Of a stretch of 64,000 nt of DNA, positions 44,975-54,946 are shown piece by piece; position 1 is the first letter of the stretch; the number at the start of each line of letters is the position of its first letter. Source of the stretch: Alteromonas gracilis (GTDB lineage: Bacteria > Pseudomonadota > Gammaproteobacteria > Enterobacterales > Alteromonadaceae); the NCBI RefSeq assembly GCF_002993325.1, contig NZ_PVNO01000031.1, positions 397,030-461,029 on the forward strand, written 5' to 3'. Made by a program: the position numbers and the translations under genes. Under the pieces are notes generated by a model. The model searched no databases, was not told where the DNA came from, and saw only the letters and a list, made by a program, of their open reading frames with translations.

Positions 44975-45352
44975 ATGAGCGAAAAGACGGAAAATCAGTC
45001 CAATGCATTGGACATGTTTAAATGGGTAGTGGTTTTTGCACTGCTTGCCGGTTTAGTAACCGCTAACACAATGTACGGTGAGATCTCGGTACTATACCGT
45101 GCCATCGCGATTGTAGTAGTAGTTGGTATAGCTGGTTTCATCGCAGCAACTACCGAAAAAGGTAGTACCTTCTTGAGCTTTGCTAAAGAGTCTCGCATAG
45201 AAGTTCGCAAAGTAGTATGGCCAACCCGTCAAGAGGCGAACCAAACTACGCTTATCGTACTTGCAGCGACGTTAGTTATGGCACTAATTTTATGGGGACT
45301 AGACGGCATCATCGTTCGTGTAGTTGGCTTTATTACTGGAATAGGAGCATAA
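44975..45352 (+). CDS. secE: Preprotein translocase subunit SecE
   Basis: 125-aa inner-membrane subunit of the SecYEG channel. It has three membrane segments, as in E. coli (about 14-34, 38-55, 92-118), with the conserved cytoplasmic '[22 protein letters not shown]' region before the last one. It lies 80 bases downstream of tRNA-Trp and 4 bases upstream of nusG. Confidence 0.97.
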   Translation: MSEKTENQSNALDMFKWVVVFALLAGLVTANTMYGEISVLYRAIAIVVVVGIAGFIAATTEKGSTFLSFAKESRIEVRKVVWPTRQEANQTTLIVLAATLVMALILWGLDGIIVRVVGFITGIGA

Positions 45353-45356
45353 ACGT

Positions 45357-45908
45357 ATGTCTGAAGAAGAAGCAGTAAAGAAAAGATGGTACGTAGTTCA
45401 AGCCTATTCGCAATACGAAGCTCGCGTTAAGAAGACGCTGCTTGAATATATTAAAATGCACAACATGGAAGACTACTTCGGTCAGGTACTAGTACCAACA
45501 GAAGAAGTCGTTGAAATGCGTGCAGGTCAAAAGCGTAAATCAGAGCGTAAGTTCTACCCGGGTTATGTATTGGTAGAAATGGCGATGACCGAAGAGTCAT
45601 GGCACTTAGTGAAAAGCGTTCCTCGCGTATTGGGCTTCATCGGCGGTACGTCAGATCGTCCTATGCCAATTACGCAAAAAGAAGCAGACGCTATCCTAAA
45701 TCGCCTTGAAGAAAATGTTGATAAGCCAAGACCAAAAACATTGTTCGAGCCTGGCGAAGTGGTTCGCGTTACAGACGGTCCATTTGCAGACTTCAACGGT
45801 GTGGTAGAAGAAGTAGACTACGAAAAGAGCCGCGTAAAAGTATCGGTACTTATCTTCGGTCGTTCTACACCAGTAGATTTAGAATTTGGTCAGGTAGAGA
45901 AAGGCTAA
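45357..45908 (+). CDS. nusG: Transcription termination/antitermination factor NusG
   Basis: 183-aa transcription factor that binds RNA polymerase and links it to Rho or to the ribosome. The NGN domain starts '[19 protein letters not shown]' and the C-terminal KOW domain reads '[20 protein letters not shown]'. Coupled to secE by a 4-base gap. Unlike the usual arrangement, rplK does not follow directly: a terminator comes next, then two signalling genes. Confidence 0.97.
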   Translation: MSEEEAVKKRWYVVQAYSQYEARVKKTLLEYIKMHNMEDYFGQVLVPTEEVVEMRAGQKRKSERKFYPGYVLVEMAMTEESWHLVKSVPRVLGFIGGTSDRPMPITQKEADAILNRLEENVDKPRPKTLFEPGEVVRVTDGPFADFNGVVEEVDYEKSRVKVSVLIFGRSTPVDLEFGQVEKG

Positions 45909-45935
45909 AGCCTGTCTCTATCATGATTTTATTTG

Positions 45936-45962
45936 AAAGCCCCTGTCTAGGGGCTTTTTTTA
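45936..45962 (+). terminator. Terminator after nusG
   Basis: aaagcccc (45936-45943) pairs with ggggcttt (45950-45957) around tgtcta, followed by a run of T. It separates secE-nusG from the signalling pair downstream. Confidence 0.93.
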
Positions 45963-46195
45963 TGCTCTCCGTTTGTCTGTCCTAGGGTAATAGACCTAAG
46001 CACTACGATGAGATACGCCCACTGCCCCGCGATATATTCGCAAATAGCGTTTTCCACGCGCGAATAACCTTCTTCTCACATTTTTTGTATTAGAACGAGC
46101 CCACTTAATTACTCAAACACCGTGGACTACGACATCTGGTTGTTGATTATTTAACCATCATGCTCTACAACTAAAGTATAAATTAAGGGGCGGAC

Positions 46196-46723
46196 ATGAC
46201 AGAGCTAAATGTTGCAAATCGAATAGCATGCAAAAATATTGATATTGACGCTAGCTCATTTCATCAAACTATCTTGCTGGAGCTTGAAAAGCTTTTAGAG
46301 GACGTTATTGGATATGAAGAGTCGAAAAGTTTCATCGGTATGGTTGCTGATAAAGTGGGAGAGCTGCTGTACAACAAATACAAGGTTGAGATAAATGATG
46401 AGGCCATGACTTTAGATACTATTGCCCATGTTTTAGTTGATTTAAAGCGAAGAATAGGGGGACGGTTTCGGGTATCTGAGGTTTCTGAAAATGCTATTGT
46501 TTTGCTCAATACCAAATGTCCATTTGGTGTAAATGTCGTGGGCAAACGTCCGCTTTGCTCAATGACGGCGAATGTCTTTGGAAAAATTGTGTCAACGGAA
46601 TTTTCGTATGCCGCTGTTGAATTGAAAAAGACGATTGCAAATGGAGATGGCCACTGCCACATAGTTATTCATTTAGAGCCAAAGAGCGATGATATGGGAG
46701 GACTTAATGAGTATTTCAGTTGA
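46196..46723 (+). CDS. Methanogen output domain 1 (metOD1)-like protein
   Basis: 175-aa protein without signal or membrane segment. The C-terminal half has three cysteines in the order 'TKCPFGVNV' (C108), 'RPLCSMTANVFGK' (C121) and 'GDGHCHIVIHL' (C154), the layout of metOD1, a sensory/output domain usually found in two-component proteins. The N-terminal half is helical. It overlaps the next gene, a diguanylate cyclase, by 17 bases, so the two are translated together and probably act together, perhaps the first sensing a ligand or redox state. Position between nusG and rplK is unusual. The domain call is from pattern only. Confidence 0.65.
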   Translation: MTELNVANRIACKNIDIDASSFHQTILLELEKLLEDVIGYEESKSFIGMVADKVGELLYNKYKVEINDEAMTLDTIAHVLVDLKRRIGGRFRVSEVSENAIVLLNTKCPFGVNVVGKRPLCSMTANVFGKIVSTEFSYAAVELKKTIANGDGHCHIVIHLEPKSDDMGGLNEYFS

Positions 46724-47663
46724 CCACGCCAAGATGGTTGACGATGTGAGTCTTCGTTCTTTACTGGACAATATTACTGAGCCTGCTGTTATAGCGGCCA
46801 TGGATGGAGAGATACTCAATTACAATCGCCAATTTTACTCTAAAGTGCCAAAAGTCATTACCAAAGACAATATTCAACAAATTTTTTGCCTCACATCTAC
46901 TGTCTACGATACTGAGAATATTCTGGAAGTAGCGACAATAGCTACAAAGAGAACTGGTTTATTCCCTGTTAAGTTGAAGTTGGAACTTGACAGTTGCGGT
47001 GTTCAAAAAAGCGTACCAGGCTATATATCCGCGCTGCGTTATAAAGAGTCTGGATTACCAGCGGCAATGCTTGTGCAGCTTGATGAACATTTACTTAAAA
47101 TCACGTCCCGCTTGAAGGAGATGCAAAAGGCTGAGCTTAATCACGCTAGAAAAGCACGTATTGCCTCCCTCAAAGCAACAACAGATGAACTAACAGGGTT
47201 GAAGAACCGCCGTTTTTTAAACACTTTTCTAGAATATCAATGGCATTCAACGAAAAGAAGTAGCGAAGATGCAGTAATAGTCCTTTTTGACATAGACCAC
47301 TTCAAAAAAATTAACGATGTGTATGGTCATGACTCTGGTGATATGGCGTTGAGAGTATTTGCATCTTGTCTAGAAGGTGAGGCTCGTGCTGCCGATATTG
47401 TAGGCCGCTGGGGGGGAGAAGAGTTTATGGTGATTCTTAGCAACTGTACAGAAGATGAAGCGGCGCTGTTTCTCTCTAGAGCAATGAAAAAATTACGAGA
47501 TAGTGTAGTTAAAACCAGTGGAGAAACTCTTAGAATGACCGCCAGCGCTGGGTACTGCTCACTATCAACGGCTTTATCGCCTGAAGATGCCATAGCCAAA
47601 GCTGATAAGGCGCTTTACAAAGCAAAGAGCAATGGGCGTGATCAATTTATCAAGTACACATGA
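46707..47663 (+). CDS. Diguanylate cyclase with N-terminal PAS-like domain
   Basis: 318-aa enzyme expected to make cyclic di-GMP from two GTP. Residues about 15-130 look like a PAS domain ('LDNITEPAVIAAMDGEILNY'), then a short coiled coil (130-155) and a GGDEF domain. Active-site motif is GGEEF (236-240), the metal aspartate is in 'LFDIDHFKKIND', and an inhibitory site RxxD (RAAD, 227-230) stands five residues before it, so product inhibition is likely. ATG 46707 has gggagg five bases upstream. No membrane segments: a cytoplasmic enzyme, coupled to the metOD1-like gene. Confidence 0.92.
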   Translation: MSISVDHAKMVDDVSLRSLLDNITEPAVIAAMDGEILNYNRQFYSKVPKVITKDNIQQIFCLTSTVYDTENILEVATIATKRTGLFPVKLKLELDSCGVQKSVPGYISALRYKESGLPAAMLVQLDEHLLKITSRLKEMQKAELNHARKARIASLKATTDELTGLKNRRFLNTFLEYQWHSTKRSSEDAVIVLFDIDHFKKINDVYGHDSGDMALRVFASCLEGEARAADIVGRWGGEEFMVILSNCTEDEAALFLSRAMKKLRDSVVKTSGETLRMTASAGYCSLSTALSPEDAIAKADKALYKAKSNGRDQFIKYT

Positions 47664-48125
47664 AACTAAAGGGAAATCGCCAAAGTTCATAGATGTAGTG
47701 GAAGCCATTTCAAATTGTCTACAGACTCTAAGTGATAGGTTTTAACTGAAGAGACCGCACGCCAACAATGAACTTTAACTGTGTAAAGAATGACTATTCA
47801 CTTTTATCTTGCTAAATACGCAGCAACTTACTTCTCAATCACCTGCAAATTGATTAATGTCCTGTAAAGGCCAAAAGTTGCTTTCCAAAGAACAATACTT
47901 TAAACATTTTAGTCTTGAAGGGAGTACTCTTCGCATCTCATTGCCAATGAAAAGGCGACAGCGCAAAAATACTGACCTTTCGATGGTTTTTTATTCTAAA
48001 TAGCCCTTGCATAGTAATTAATCACCTTATATAATGCGCGCCCTTTTAAACGGAAACGGGAAGCCGATTGAGCAAATAATCTCTGTATTTGCGAGGCGTT
48101 AGACCCAAACAAGAGAGCATGTAAA
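47664..48125 (+). promoter_or_regulatory. 462-base gap with strong rplK promoter
   Basis: No gene is seen. TTGCAT (48007-48012), exactly 17 bases, then TATAAT (48030-48035), then the GC-rich discriminator gcgcgccc. This near-consensus promoter should drive rplK, rplA and onward, and the discriminator predicts negative control by ppGpp. The leader is about 80 bases. The rest of the gap shows nothing recognisable. Confidence 0.88.
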
Positions 48126-48554
48126 ATGGCTAAAAAAGTAAGCGGTATTATTAAGCTTCAGGTTGCAGCTGGCGCTGCTAACCCAAGTCCACCGGTTGGT
48201 CCTGCACTAGGTCAGCACGGTGTGAACATCATGGAATTCTGTAAGGCTTTCAACGCGAAAACAGAAAGTCTTGAGAAAGGCGCTCCGGTACCAGTAGAAA
48301 TTACGGTATACGAAGATCGTTCTTTCACGTTCGAAACAAAGACTCCTCCTGCGTCTTACCTGCTTAAGAAAGCAGCTGGCATCAAGAGCGGTTCTGGTCG
48401 TCCTAACACTGAAAAAGTGGGTACTGTTACTCGCGCTCAGTTGGAAGAGATTGCTAAAACTAAAGAGCCAGACCTTACTGCAGCTGACTTAGATGCAGCG
48501 GTACGTACTATCGCGGGTTCTGCTCGCTCAATGGGCTTGAACGTAGAGGACTAA
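48126..48554 (+). CDS. rplK: 50S ribosomal protein L11
   Basis: 142-aa large-subunit protein of the GTPase-associated stalk base. It opens '[20 protein letters not shown]' with the family signature '[22 protein letters not shown]', and the C-terminal rRNA-binding domain ends '[12 protein letters not shown]'. Length equals the E. coli protein. rplA follows after 4 bases. First gene of its transcript here. Confidence 0.98.
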   Translation: MAKKVSGIIKLQVAAGAANPSPPVGPALGQHGVNIMEFCKAFNAKTESLEKGAPVPVEITVYEDRSFTFETKTPPASYLLKKAAGIKSGSGRPNTEKVGTVTRAQLEEIAKTKEPDLTAADLDAAVRTIAGSARSMGLNVED

Positions 48555-48558
48555 TCGA

Positions 48559-49254
48559 ATGGCTAAATTAACTAAACGCGCTCGCCTGATCCGCGAAAAA
48601 GTAGATTCAAGCAAAGAGTACGAAATCAATGAAGCAGTAGCGCTTCTTAAAGAACTAGCAACAGCTAAGTTCGCAGAAAGCGTTGACGTATCTGTTAACC
48701 TTGGTATCGATGCGAAGAAATCTGACCAAAACGTTCGTGGTGCAACTGTACTACCTAACGGCACTGGTAAAGACGTTCGCGTTGCAGTATTCACTCAAGG
48801 TGCAAATGCTGAAGCTGCTAAAGAAGCGGGTGCGGACATCGTTGGTATGGACGACCTAGCTGAGCAAGTTAAGAAAGGCGAAATGAACTTTGACGTAGTA
48901 GTTGCTAGCCCAGACGCAATGCGTGTTGTTGGTCAGCTTGGTCAAATTCTAGGTCCACGTGGCCTTATGCCTAACCCTAAAACTGGCACTGTAACGCCTG
49001 ACGTTGCAACGGCAGTTAAGAACGCTAAAGCTGGTCAGGTACGCTACCGTAACGATAAGAACGGTATAATCCATGCTAGCATCGGTAAGATTGCGTTCGA
49101 AGCGAACCAAATTCAAGAAAACCTTGAAGCGTTACTTGAAGCACTGAAGAAAGCTAAGCCTTCTTCTGCTAAAGGTACATATATCAAGAAGATCAGCCTA
49201 AGCACTACAATGGGTGCTGGTGTTGCTCTTGATAAGGCTTCTGTAGGTCTTTAA
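48559..49254 (+). CDS. rplA: 50S ribosomal protein L1
   Basis: 231-aa protein of the L1 stalk. The signature '[20 protein letters not shown]' and 'GPRGLMPNP' are present. In E. coli L1 also represses its own operon by binding the leader; the same is likely but not tested here. It follows rplK after 4 bases and is separated from rplJ by the L10 leader. Confidence 0.98.
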   Translation: MAKLTKRARLIREKVDSSKEYEINEAVALLKELATAKFAESVDVSVNLGIDAKKSDQNVRGATVLPNGTGKDVRVAVFTQGANAEAAKEAGADIVGMDDLAEQVKKGEMNFDVVVASPDAMRVVGQLGQILGPRGLMPNPKTGTVTPDVATAVKNAKAGQVRYRNDKNGIIHASIGKIAFEANQIQENLEALLEALKKAKPSSAKGTYIKKISLSTTMGAGVALDKASVGL

Positions 49255-49294
49255 TTTCGCTGAGCATAGGCTCATCGAAATCTCTTAAAGGTTA

Positions 49295-49430
49295 TGGGTT
49301 GGAGCTGTGTAAATTAGCAGTGCTAATAAGCAGCTCCCGTCCAAGACCGCAGGTGCGGTGTGGTGAAAGAGGTAAGAGAACTTTCACAGTCAACACACTG
49401 CTTAATACAACAACCTGCGCAGACGGTGGT
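49295..49430 (+). promoter_or_regulatory. L10(L12)4-binding leader of rplJL
   Basis: The 306-base rplA-rplJ gap contains the conserved L10-leader elements: tgggttggagc, cgtccaagaccgcaggtg and cctgcgcagacggtgg, in the same order as in the E. coli rplJ leader. Pairing of gcaggtg with the later cctgc closes the binding arm. L10-L12 complex binding here would repress rplJ and rplL translation. The remaining 130 bases before rplJ show only weak pairing. Confidence 0.88.
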
Positions 49431-49560
49431 TTGACTCAGACTCTCTGGGGTAACAAACACCGTAGAGCGGTATCAACCATGAGGGTTGGTATCAATCTGT
49501 GAACCCTGATGGCGTGAGTAGTTAACTACAAACAAAGTCAGATACAAAGAGGTGAACTCA

Positions 49561-50079
49561 GTGGCACTAGGTTTAGCAGCAAAAAAAGAGATCGTAGCAG
49601 AAATTTCTGATGTTGCGTCTCGCGCTCTATCCGTAGCCGTTGCTGAATACCGTGGGATGGAAGTTAGTGAACTGACTGACCTACGTGTTAAAGCTCGTGA
49701 GCAAGGCGTATACCTAAAAGTTGTACGTAATACTCTTGCAAAACGCGCTCTAGCCGACAGTCAATTTGCAGACTTAGATAGCGCCTTAACTGGTCCGCTT
49801 ATCTATGGTTTCTCTATCGACGCACCAGGCGGTGCGGCACGTCTTTTCAAAGACTTCGGTAAGACTAACGATAAGCTTAAAGTTACTGCACTTTCAATTG
49901 GTAGCGGTCTTCTTGGTCCAGAGAAATTGGACGCAGTTGCAGCACTACCTACCCGCGACGAAGCGCTTGCGAAACTACTTGCAACCTTCAAAGCACCAGT
50001 TGGGAAATTCGTTCAAACAATCAACGAAGTTCCTGGCAAGTTTGTGCGCGTATTGGCGGCGGTCAAAGACACCAAGTAA
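49561..50079 (+). CDS. rplJ: 50S ribosomal protein L10
   Basis: 172-aa stalk protein that anchors L7/L12 dimers. '[20 protein letters not shown]', '[14 protein letters not shown]' and '[12 protein letters not shown]' mark the rRNA-binding domain. GTG 49561, eight bases after aaagagg, matches the usual N-terminus (VALGL); the upstream GTG at 49552 overlaps the ribosome site and is rejected. The leader before it should give autogenous control. Confidence 0.97.
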   Translation: MALGLAAKKEIVAEISDVASRALSVAVAEYRGMEVSELTDLRVKAREQGVYLKVVRNTLAKRALADSQFADLDSALTGPLIYGFSIDAPGGAARLFKDFGKTNDKLKVTALSIGSGLLGPEKLDAVAALPTRDEALAKLLATFKAPVGKFVQTINEVPGKFVRVLAAVKDTK

Positions 50080-50136
50080 TTGGCGTTTTTGGCATATTGA
50101 TTTTTTTAACATTTTATACCCAGGAGTTTAGAGAAC

Positions 50137-50511
50137 ATGGCTCTAACTAAAGAAGATATCTTAAACGCAATCGCTGAAATGCCGGTAATGGAACTGGTTG
50201 AACTTATCGAAGCGGCTGAAGAAAAATTCAACGTATCTGCTGCAGCTGTTGCTGTTGCTGGTCCTGCTGTAGCTGGTGAAGCAGCTGCTGCTGAAGAACA
50301 AACTGAGTTCGACGTTGTAATGACTTCATTCGGCGCTAACAAAGTTGCAGTTATCAAAGCAGTTCGCGGCGCGACTGGCCTAGGTCTTAAAGAAGCTAAA
50401 GAAGTAGTTGAATCTGCTCCTAAAGCTATCAAAGAAGGCGTAAGCAAAGATGAAGCTGAAGCACTTAAGAAAGAGCTTGAAGAAGCTGGTGCAGCAGTAG
50501 AAATCAAGTAA
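50137..50511 (+). CDS. rplL: 50S ribosomal protein L7/L12
   Basis: 124-aa acidic stalk protein that recruits translation GTPases. The N-terminal dimer domain '[20 protein letters not shown]' is followed by an alanine/glycine-rich hinge and the factor-binding domain '[20 protein letters not shown]'. Length matches the family. aggag precedes its ATG. Confidence 0.98.
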   Translation: MALTKEDILNAIAEMPVMELVELIEAAEEKFNVSAAAVAVAGPAVAGEAAAAEEQTEFDVVMTSFGANKVAVIKAVRGATGLGLKEAKEVVESAPKAIKEGVSKDEAEALKKELEEAGAAVEIK

Positions 50512-50577
50512 TCTGACTTAGTCAGATTATTGCCTGAGACGGCAAGGCTGGTGGTTTTTTGAACCACCAGCCTTTTT
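50510..50577 (+). terminator. Tandem hairpins in rplL-rpoB gap, probable attenuator
   Basis: aatctgac/gtcagatt (50510-50517, 50521-50528) overlaps the rplL stop. A 13-bp stem aaggctggtggtt/aaccaccagcctt (50544-50556, 50562-50574) with a T-run follows. In E. coli this gap holds a partial terminator and an RNase III site that lower rpoBC expression; the same is inferred here. The remaining 260 bases to rpoB show no gene or consensus promoter. Confidence 0.75.
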
Positions 50578-50836
50578 GCGCTGTATAGTGTGTAGATTCT
50601 AACCCTGACTACATTACGTAAAAGCGCCAATCGGACATACCCATAAAAAGCATAAAAATCCAACAAGTTAACTAATAATTGGTTAAATTTTGTTGTATGC
50701 TGGTGTATCTGCCCGAAAAAGGGTTGTGGAAGTTTGTTGCTTAGTGCGCCATTTGAAACGCAGCTTTTAGCCCATAGCACGCGTTTTAAAGCATTTTGCA
50801 GCAGGTTGGGTCATAAATCAGCAGGCTGAGGAACCC

Positions 50837-53800
50837 ATGGTTTACTCTTATAGCGAAAAGAAACGTATCCGTAAGGATTTTGGCAAACGCCCACAGGTAT
50901 TGGAAATTCCATACCTTCTTTCAATTCAGCTTGATTCTTTCAAAAAGTTTATTGAGATCGACGCAGATGCTCAATACGGTTTGGAAGCAGCATTTCGTTC
51001 CGTTTTTCCAATTAAAAGCTACTCAGGTAGTTCAGAGCTTCAGTATGTAAGCTACCGCCTGGGAGAGCCCGTTTTCGACGTTAAAGAATGTCAAATTCGT
51101 GGCGTAACTTTCTCTGCTCCGTTAAGAGTAAAACTACGGTTAGTGTTGTTCGATAAAGACGCTGCCCCAGGTACCGTAAAAGATATTAAAGAACAAGAAG
51201 TGTACATGGGCGAAATCCCGTTGATGACAGAGAACGGTACGTTCGTTATCAATGGTACAGAGCGTGTTATCGTGTCACAGCTGCACCGTTCACCTGGTGT
51301 ATTCTTTGATCATGACAAAGGTAAAACCCACTCGTCAGGTAAAGTGCTATATAACGCACGTGTAATCCCTTACCGTGGTTCGTGGTTAGACTTTGAGTTT
51401 GACCCGAAAGATAACCTGTTTGTACGTATTGACCGCCGTCGTAAGTTGCCAGCAACTATTATTCTACGTGCGTTGGAGATGACGTCTGAAGAGATTCTAG
51501 ACACCTTCTTCGAAAAAGTTAATGTGCGTATCAGCAAAGACAAGCTGATGATGGAAGTGGTTCCGGATCGCCTTCGTGGTGAAACGGCTCAGTTCGATAT
51601 CATTGATGGCGAAGGAAATGTCGTTGTTGAGTCAGGTCGTCGTATCTCGGCACGTCACACTCGTGCACTTGAAAAAGCGGGTCTTACAGAACTTGAAGTT
51701 CCGGCAGATTACCTAATCGGCCGCGTGTTTGCTGCTACTTATGTAAACGAAGACACCGGCGAAGTGATAGTAACTGCTAATGATGAACTAACTTTGGAAA
51801 ACCTAGCGGCGCTTAGCCAAGCGGGTATTAAAGAGTTCGAAACACTTTACATCAATGAGTTAGACCACGGTTCATACATTTCAGACACACTGCGTATCGA
51901 TTCTTCAACTAACCGCCTCGAAGCGCTAGTTGAAATCTATCGTATGATGCGTCCTGGTGAGCCACCGACTAAAGATGCAGCAGAAACCTTGTTCGATAAC
52001 TTGTTCTTCTCTGAAGAACGTTATGACCTTTCTTCTGTTGGTCGTATGAAGTTCAACCGCCGTTTAGGTCGTGAAGAGCTTATCGGTTCGGGTACATTAG
52101 ATAAAGAAGACATTATTTCTGTAATGAAGCAGTTAATAATGATTCGTGACGGTAAAGATGAAGTTGATGATATCGATCACCTTGGAAACCGTCGTATTCG
52201 TTCTGTAGGTGAAATGGCAGAGAACCAGTTCCGTGTTGGTCTTGTACGTGTAGAACGTGCAGTGAAGGAGCGCCTAAGCTTAGGTGATCTGGACAACGTG
52301 ATGCCTCAGGATCTTATTAACGCTAAGCCTATTTCGGCTGCGGTTAAAGAGTTCTTCGGTTCATCTCAGCTTTCTCAGTTCATGGACCAAAACAACCCGC
52401 TATCAGAAGTAACGCACAAGCGTCGTATTTCTGCATTAGGCCCGGGTGGTCTAACACGTGAACGTGCAGGCTTCGAGGTTCGAGACGTACACCCGACTCA
52501 CTATGGTCGTCTATGTCCAATCGAAACGCCTGAAGGCCCGAACATCGGTCTTATCAACTCATTGGCAAGCTTCGCGCGCACCAATGACTTTGGTTTCCTT
52601 GAAACACCTTTCCGTCGCATTGTTGACGGTGTGGTAACAGACGAAATCGATTACTTATCTGCAATTGAAGAAGGTCAATTCGCAATCGCTCAGGCTAACA
52701 TTGCGTTAACTGAGAACGGCGAATTAGTAGACGACCTAATCCCATGTCGTCACCGTGGTGAAACTACTTTGATGCCGACTGAAGACATCAAGTACATGGA
52801 CGTTTCGCCACAGCAAATCGTTTCAATTGCTGCAAGCATTATCCCATTCCTAGAGCACGATGATGCGAACCGTGCACTAATGGGTGCGAACATGCAACGT
52901 CAGGCAGTACCTACACTACGTGCTGATAAGCCGTTAGTTGGTACCGGTATGGAAAGAACCATCGCGGTTGACTCAGGTGTTACTGTAGTTGCTAAGCGTG
53001 GTGGTGTGGTTGATTACGTAGATGCCAGCCGTATCGTTATCAAGGTAGACGAAGATGAAATGCTTCCAGGTGAAGCAGGTATCGATATCTACAACCTGAC
53101 TAAGTACACACGTTCTAACCAAAACACGTGTATCAATCAGAAGCCTACATGTAACGTTGGCGACCCGATTGTTGCAGGTGATGTACTAGCTGACGGTCCT
53201 TCAACAGACCTAGGTGACCTTGCACTTGGCCAGAATATGCGTATCGCGTTCATGCCTTGGAATGGTTACAACTTTGAGGATTCAATCCTTATTTCTGAGC
53301 GTGTAGCACAGGAAGACCGTTTCACCACTATCCACATTCAAGAGCTTAGCTGTATCGCTCGTGATACTAAGCTTGGGCCAGAAGAAATTTCTTCTGATAT
53401 CCCGAACGTGGGCGAATCTGCACTAAGCAAGCTTGATGAATCAGGTGTTGTTTACATCGGTGCGGAAGTGAAAGGCGGTGATATCTTAGTAGGTAAAGTA
53501 ACGCCTAAAGGTGAAACTCAGCTTACGCCAGAAGAAAAACTACTACGTGCAATCTTCGGTGAAAAAGCGTCTGACGTTAAAGATACGTCTCTACGTGTAC
53601 CTAACTCTGTTCACGGTACCGTTATCGATGTTCAAGTATTTACCCGTGATGGTGTAGAGAAAGACAAGCGAGCGCTAGAAATTGAAGATATGCAGTTGCG
53701 TCAGGTTAAGAAAGACCTTACCGACGAGTTCGAAATTCTTGCAGACGGTATCTTTAGTCGTGCACAAACTGCATTGTTACGCGCTGGCGTTGACCAAGCT

Positions 53801-54865
53801 AAGCTTGACAGCCTACCCCGTGAAAAGTGGTTTGAAATTGCACTTAACAGCGAAGATGCTCAGCTAGAGCTAGACCAAATCGCTGATCAACACGCTGAAA
53901 TTAAAGCTGACTTCGATAAGAAGTTTGAAACTAAGCGTCGTAAGATCACGCAAGGTGATGACCTAGCGCCTGGCGTACTTAAGATTGTTAAGGTTTACCT
54001 TGCAGTTAAGCGTCACATCCAACCGGGTGATAAAATGGCGGGACGTCACGGTAACAAAGGTGTTATCTCGACTATCCAGCCTGTAGAAGACATGCCATAC
54101 GATGCTGACGGCACGCCGGTAGATATCGTTCTAAACCCACTAGGTGTACCGTCTCGTATGAACATCGGTCAGATCCTAGAAACTCACTTGGGTATGGCTG
54201 CACACGGTCTTGGTGTGAAGATTGACCGCATGATTAAAGAGCAGCGTGAGCTGGCTGAATTGCGTGAGTTCTTGAAGAAGGTGTACGAGCTTGGTGAGAA
54301 TCATCAAGAAGTCGACATCGATAGCTTCACTGACCACGAAGTTCGCCGCTTGGCAGAAAACCTTCGTAAGGGTGTACCTGTAGCAACACCTGTATTCGAT
54401 GGTGCTCGTGAATCTGAAATCAAAGAAATGCTGAAGCTTGCTGATATTCCAGAAAGCGGTCAGATTACTTTGTTTGACGGTCGTACCGGTCGCGAATTTG
54501 AGCGTCCAGTAACGGTTGGTTACATGTACATGCTGAAACTGAACCACTTAGTAGACGATAAAATGCACGCGCGTTCTACGGGTTCTTACAGCCTTGTTAC
54601 ACAGCAACCTCTTGGTGGTAAAGCACAGTTTGGTGGTCAGCGCTTCGGTGAGATGGAAGTGTGGGCACTTGAAGCATACGGTGCAGCATATACCCTTCAG
54701 GAAATGCTTACCGTTAAGTCAGATGACGTTAACGGCCGTACCAAGATGTACAAGAACATCGTCGATGGCGACCACAGAATGGAACCTGGCATGCCAGAGT
54801 CATTCAACGTACTACTTAAAGAAATTCGCTCGTTGGGTATCAACATCGAGCTTGAAGAAAAGTAA
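50837..54865 (+). CDS. rpoB: RNA polymerase beta subunit
   Basis: 1342-aa catalytic subunit, the same length as in E. coli. The rifampicin-binding segment reads '[14 protein letters not shown]' then '[19 protein letters not shown]', i.e. without known resistance substitutions. Fork-loop and active-site basics '[13 protein letters not shown]' and the C-terminal '[20 protein letters not shown]' are intact. rpoC follows after 81 bases, which include an rpoB-rpoC GC-rich hairpin (ggcgcttgcgcc, 54901-54912). Confidence 0.98.
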   Translation: MVYSYSEKKRIRKDFGKRPQVLEIPYLLSIQLDSFKKFIEIDADAQYGLEAAFRSVFPIKSYSGSSELQYVSYRLGEPVFDVKECQIRGVTFSAPLRVKLRLVLFDKDAAPGTVKDIKEQEVYMGEIPLMTENGTFVINGTERVIVSQLHRSPGVFFDHDKGKTHSSGKVLYNARVIPYRGSWLDFEFDPKDNLFVRIDRRRKLPATIILRALEMTSEEILDTFFEKVNVRISKDKLMMEVVPDRLRGETAQFDIIDGEGNVVVESGRRISARHTRALEKAGLTELEVPADYLIGRVFAATYVNEDTGEVIVTANDELTLENLAALSQAGIKEFETLYINELDHGSYISDTLRIDSSTNRLEALVEIYRMMRPGEPPTKDAAETLFDNLFFSEERYDLSSVGRMKFNRRLGREELIGSGTLDKEDIISVMKQLIMIRDGKDEVDDIDHLGNRRIRSVGEMAENQFRVGLVRVERAVKERLSLGDLDNVMPQDLINAKPISAAVKEFFGSSQLSQFMDQNNPLSEVTHKRRISALGPGGLTRERAGFEVRDVHPTHYGRLCPIETPEGPNIGLINSLASFARTNDFGFLETPFRRIVDGVVTDEIDYLSAIEEGQFAIAQANIALTENGELVDDLIPCRHRGETTLMPTEDIKYMDVSPQQIVSIAASIIPFLEHDDANRALMGANMQRQAVPTLRADKPLVGTGMERTIAVDSGVTVVAKRGGVVDYVDASRIVIKVDEDEMLPGEAGIDIYNLTKYTRSNQNTCINQKPTCNVGDPIVAGDVLADGPSTDLGDLALGQNMRIAFMPWNGYNFEDSILISERVAQEDRFTTIHIQELSCIARDTKLGPEEISSDIPNVGESALSKLDESGVVYIGAEVKGGDILVGKVTPKGETQLTPEEKLLRAIFGEKASDVKDTSLRVPNSVHGTVIDVQVFTRDGVEKDKRALEIEDMQLRQVKKDLTDEFEILADGIFSRAQTALLRAGVDQAKLDSLPREKWFEIALNSEDAQLELDQIADQHAEIKADFDKKFETKRRKITQGDDLAPGVLKIVKVYLAVKRHIQPGDKMAGRHGNKGVISTIQPVEDMPYDADGTPVDIVLNPLGVPSRMNIGQILETHLGMAAHGLGVKIDRMIKEQRELAELREFLKKVYELGENHQEVDIDSFTDHEVRRLAENLRKGVPVATPVFDGARESEIKEMLKLADIPESGQITLFDGRTGREFERPVTVGYMYMLKLNHLVDDKMHARSTGSYSLVTQQPLGGKAQFGGQRFGEMEVWALEAYGAAYTLQEMLTVKSDDVNGRTKMYKNIVDGDHRMEPGMPESFNVLLKEIRSLGINIELEEK

Positions 54866-54946
54866 TACGGCAATCGCCGCGTAATGTTATGAGATGGCCC
54901 GGCGCTTGCGCCGGGTTCTAGAGACTGACTCCGCTGGGAGAGTAAT

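Noticed and set aside
46264..46662. Open frame of 132 codons antisense to the metOD1-like gene
   Set aside because: The sense frame has coherent cysteine motifs, a good length and a coupled partner; the antisense frame has neither.
46196..47663. Possible recent mobile island between nusG and rplK
   Set aside because: No integrase, transposase or terminal repeats were found around the pair, so it is reported as an unusual arrangement and not as a mobile element.
49299..49502. Open frame of 67 codons on the plus strand between rplA and rplJ
   Set aside because: It lies across the L10-binding leader, whose conserved RNA elements explain the sequence; no ribosome site precedes it.
50106..50780. 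Open frame of 224 codons antisense to rplL
   Set aside because: It is the antisense shadow of rplL and the following hairpins, caused by strong codon bias; it shows serine/alanine low complexity and no domain.
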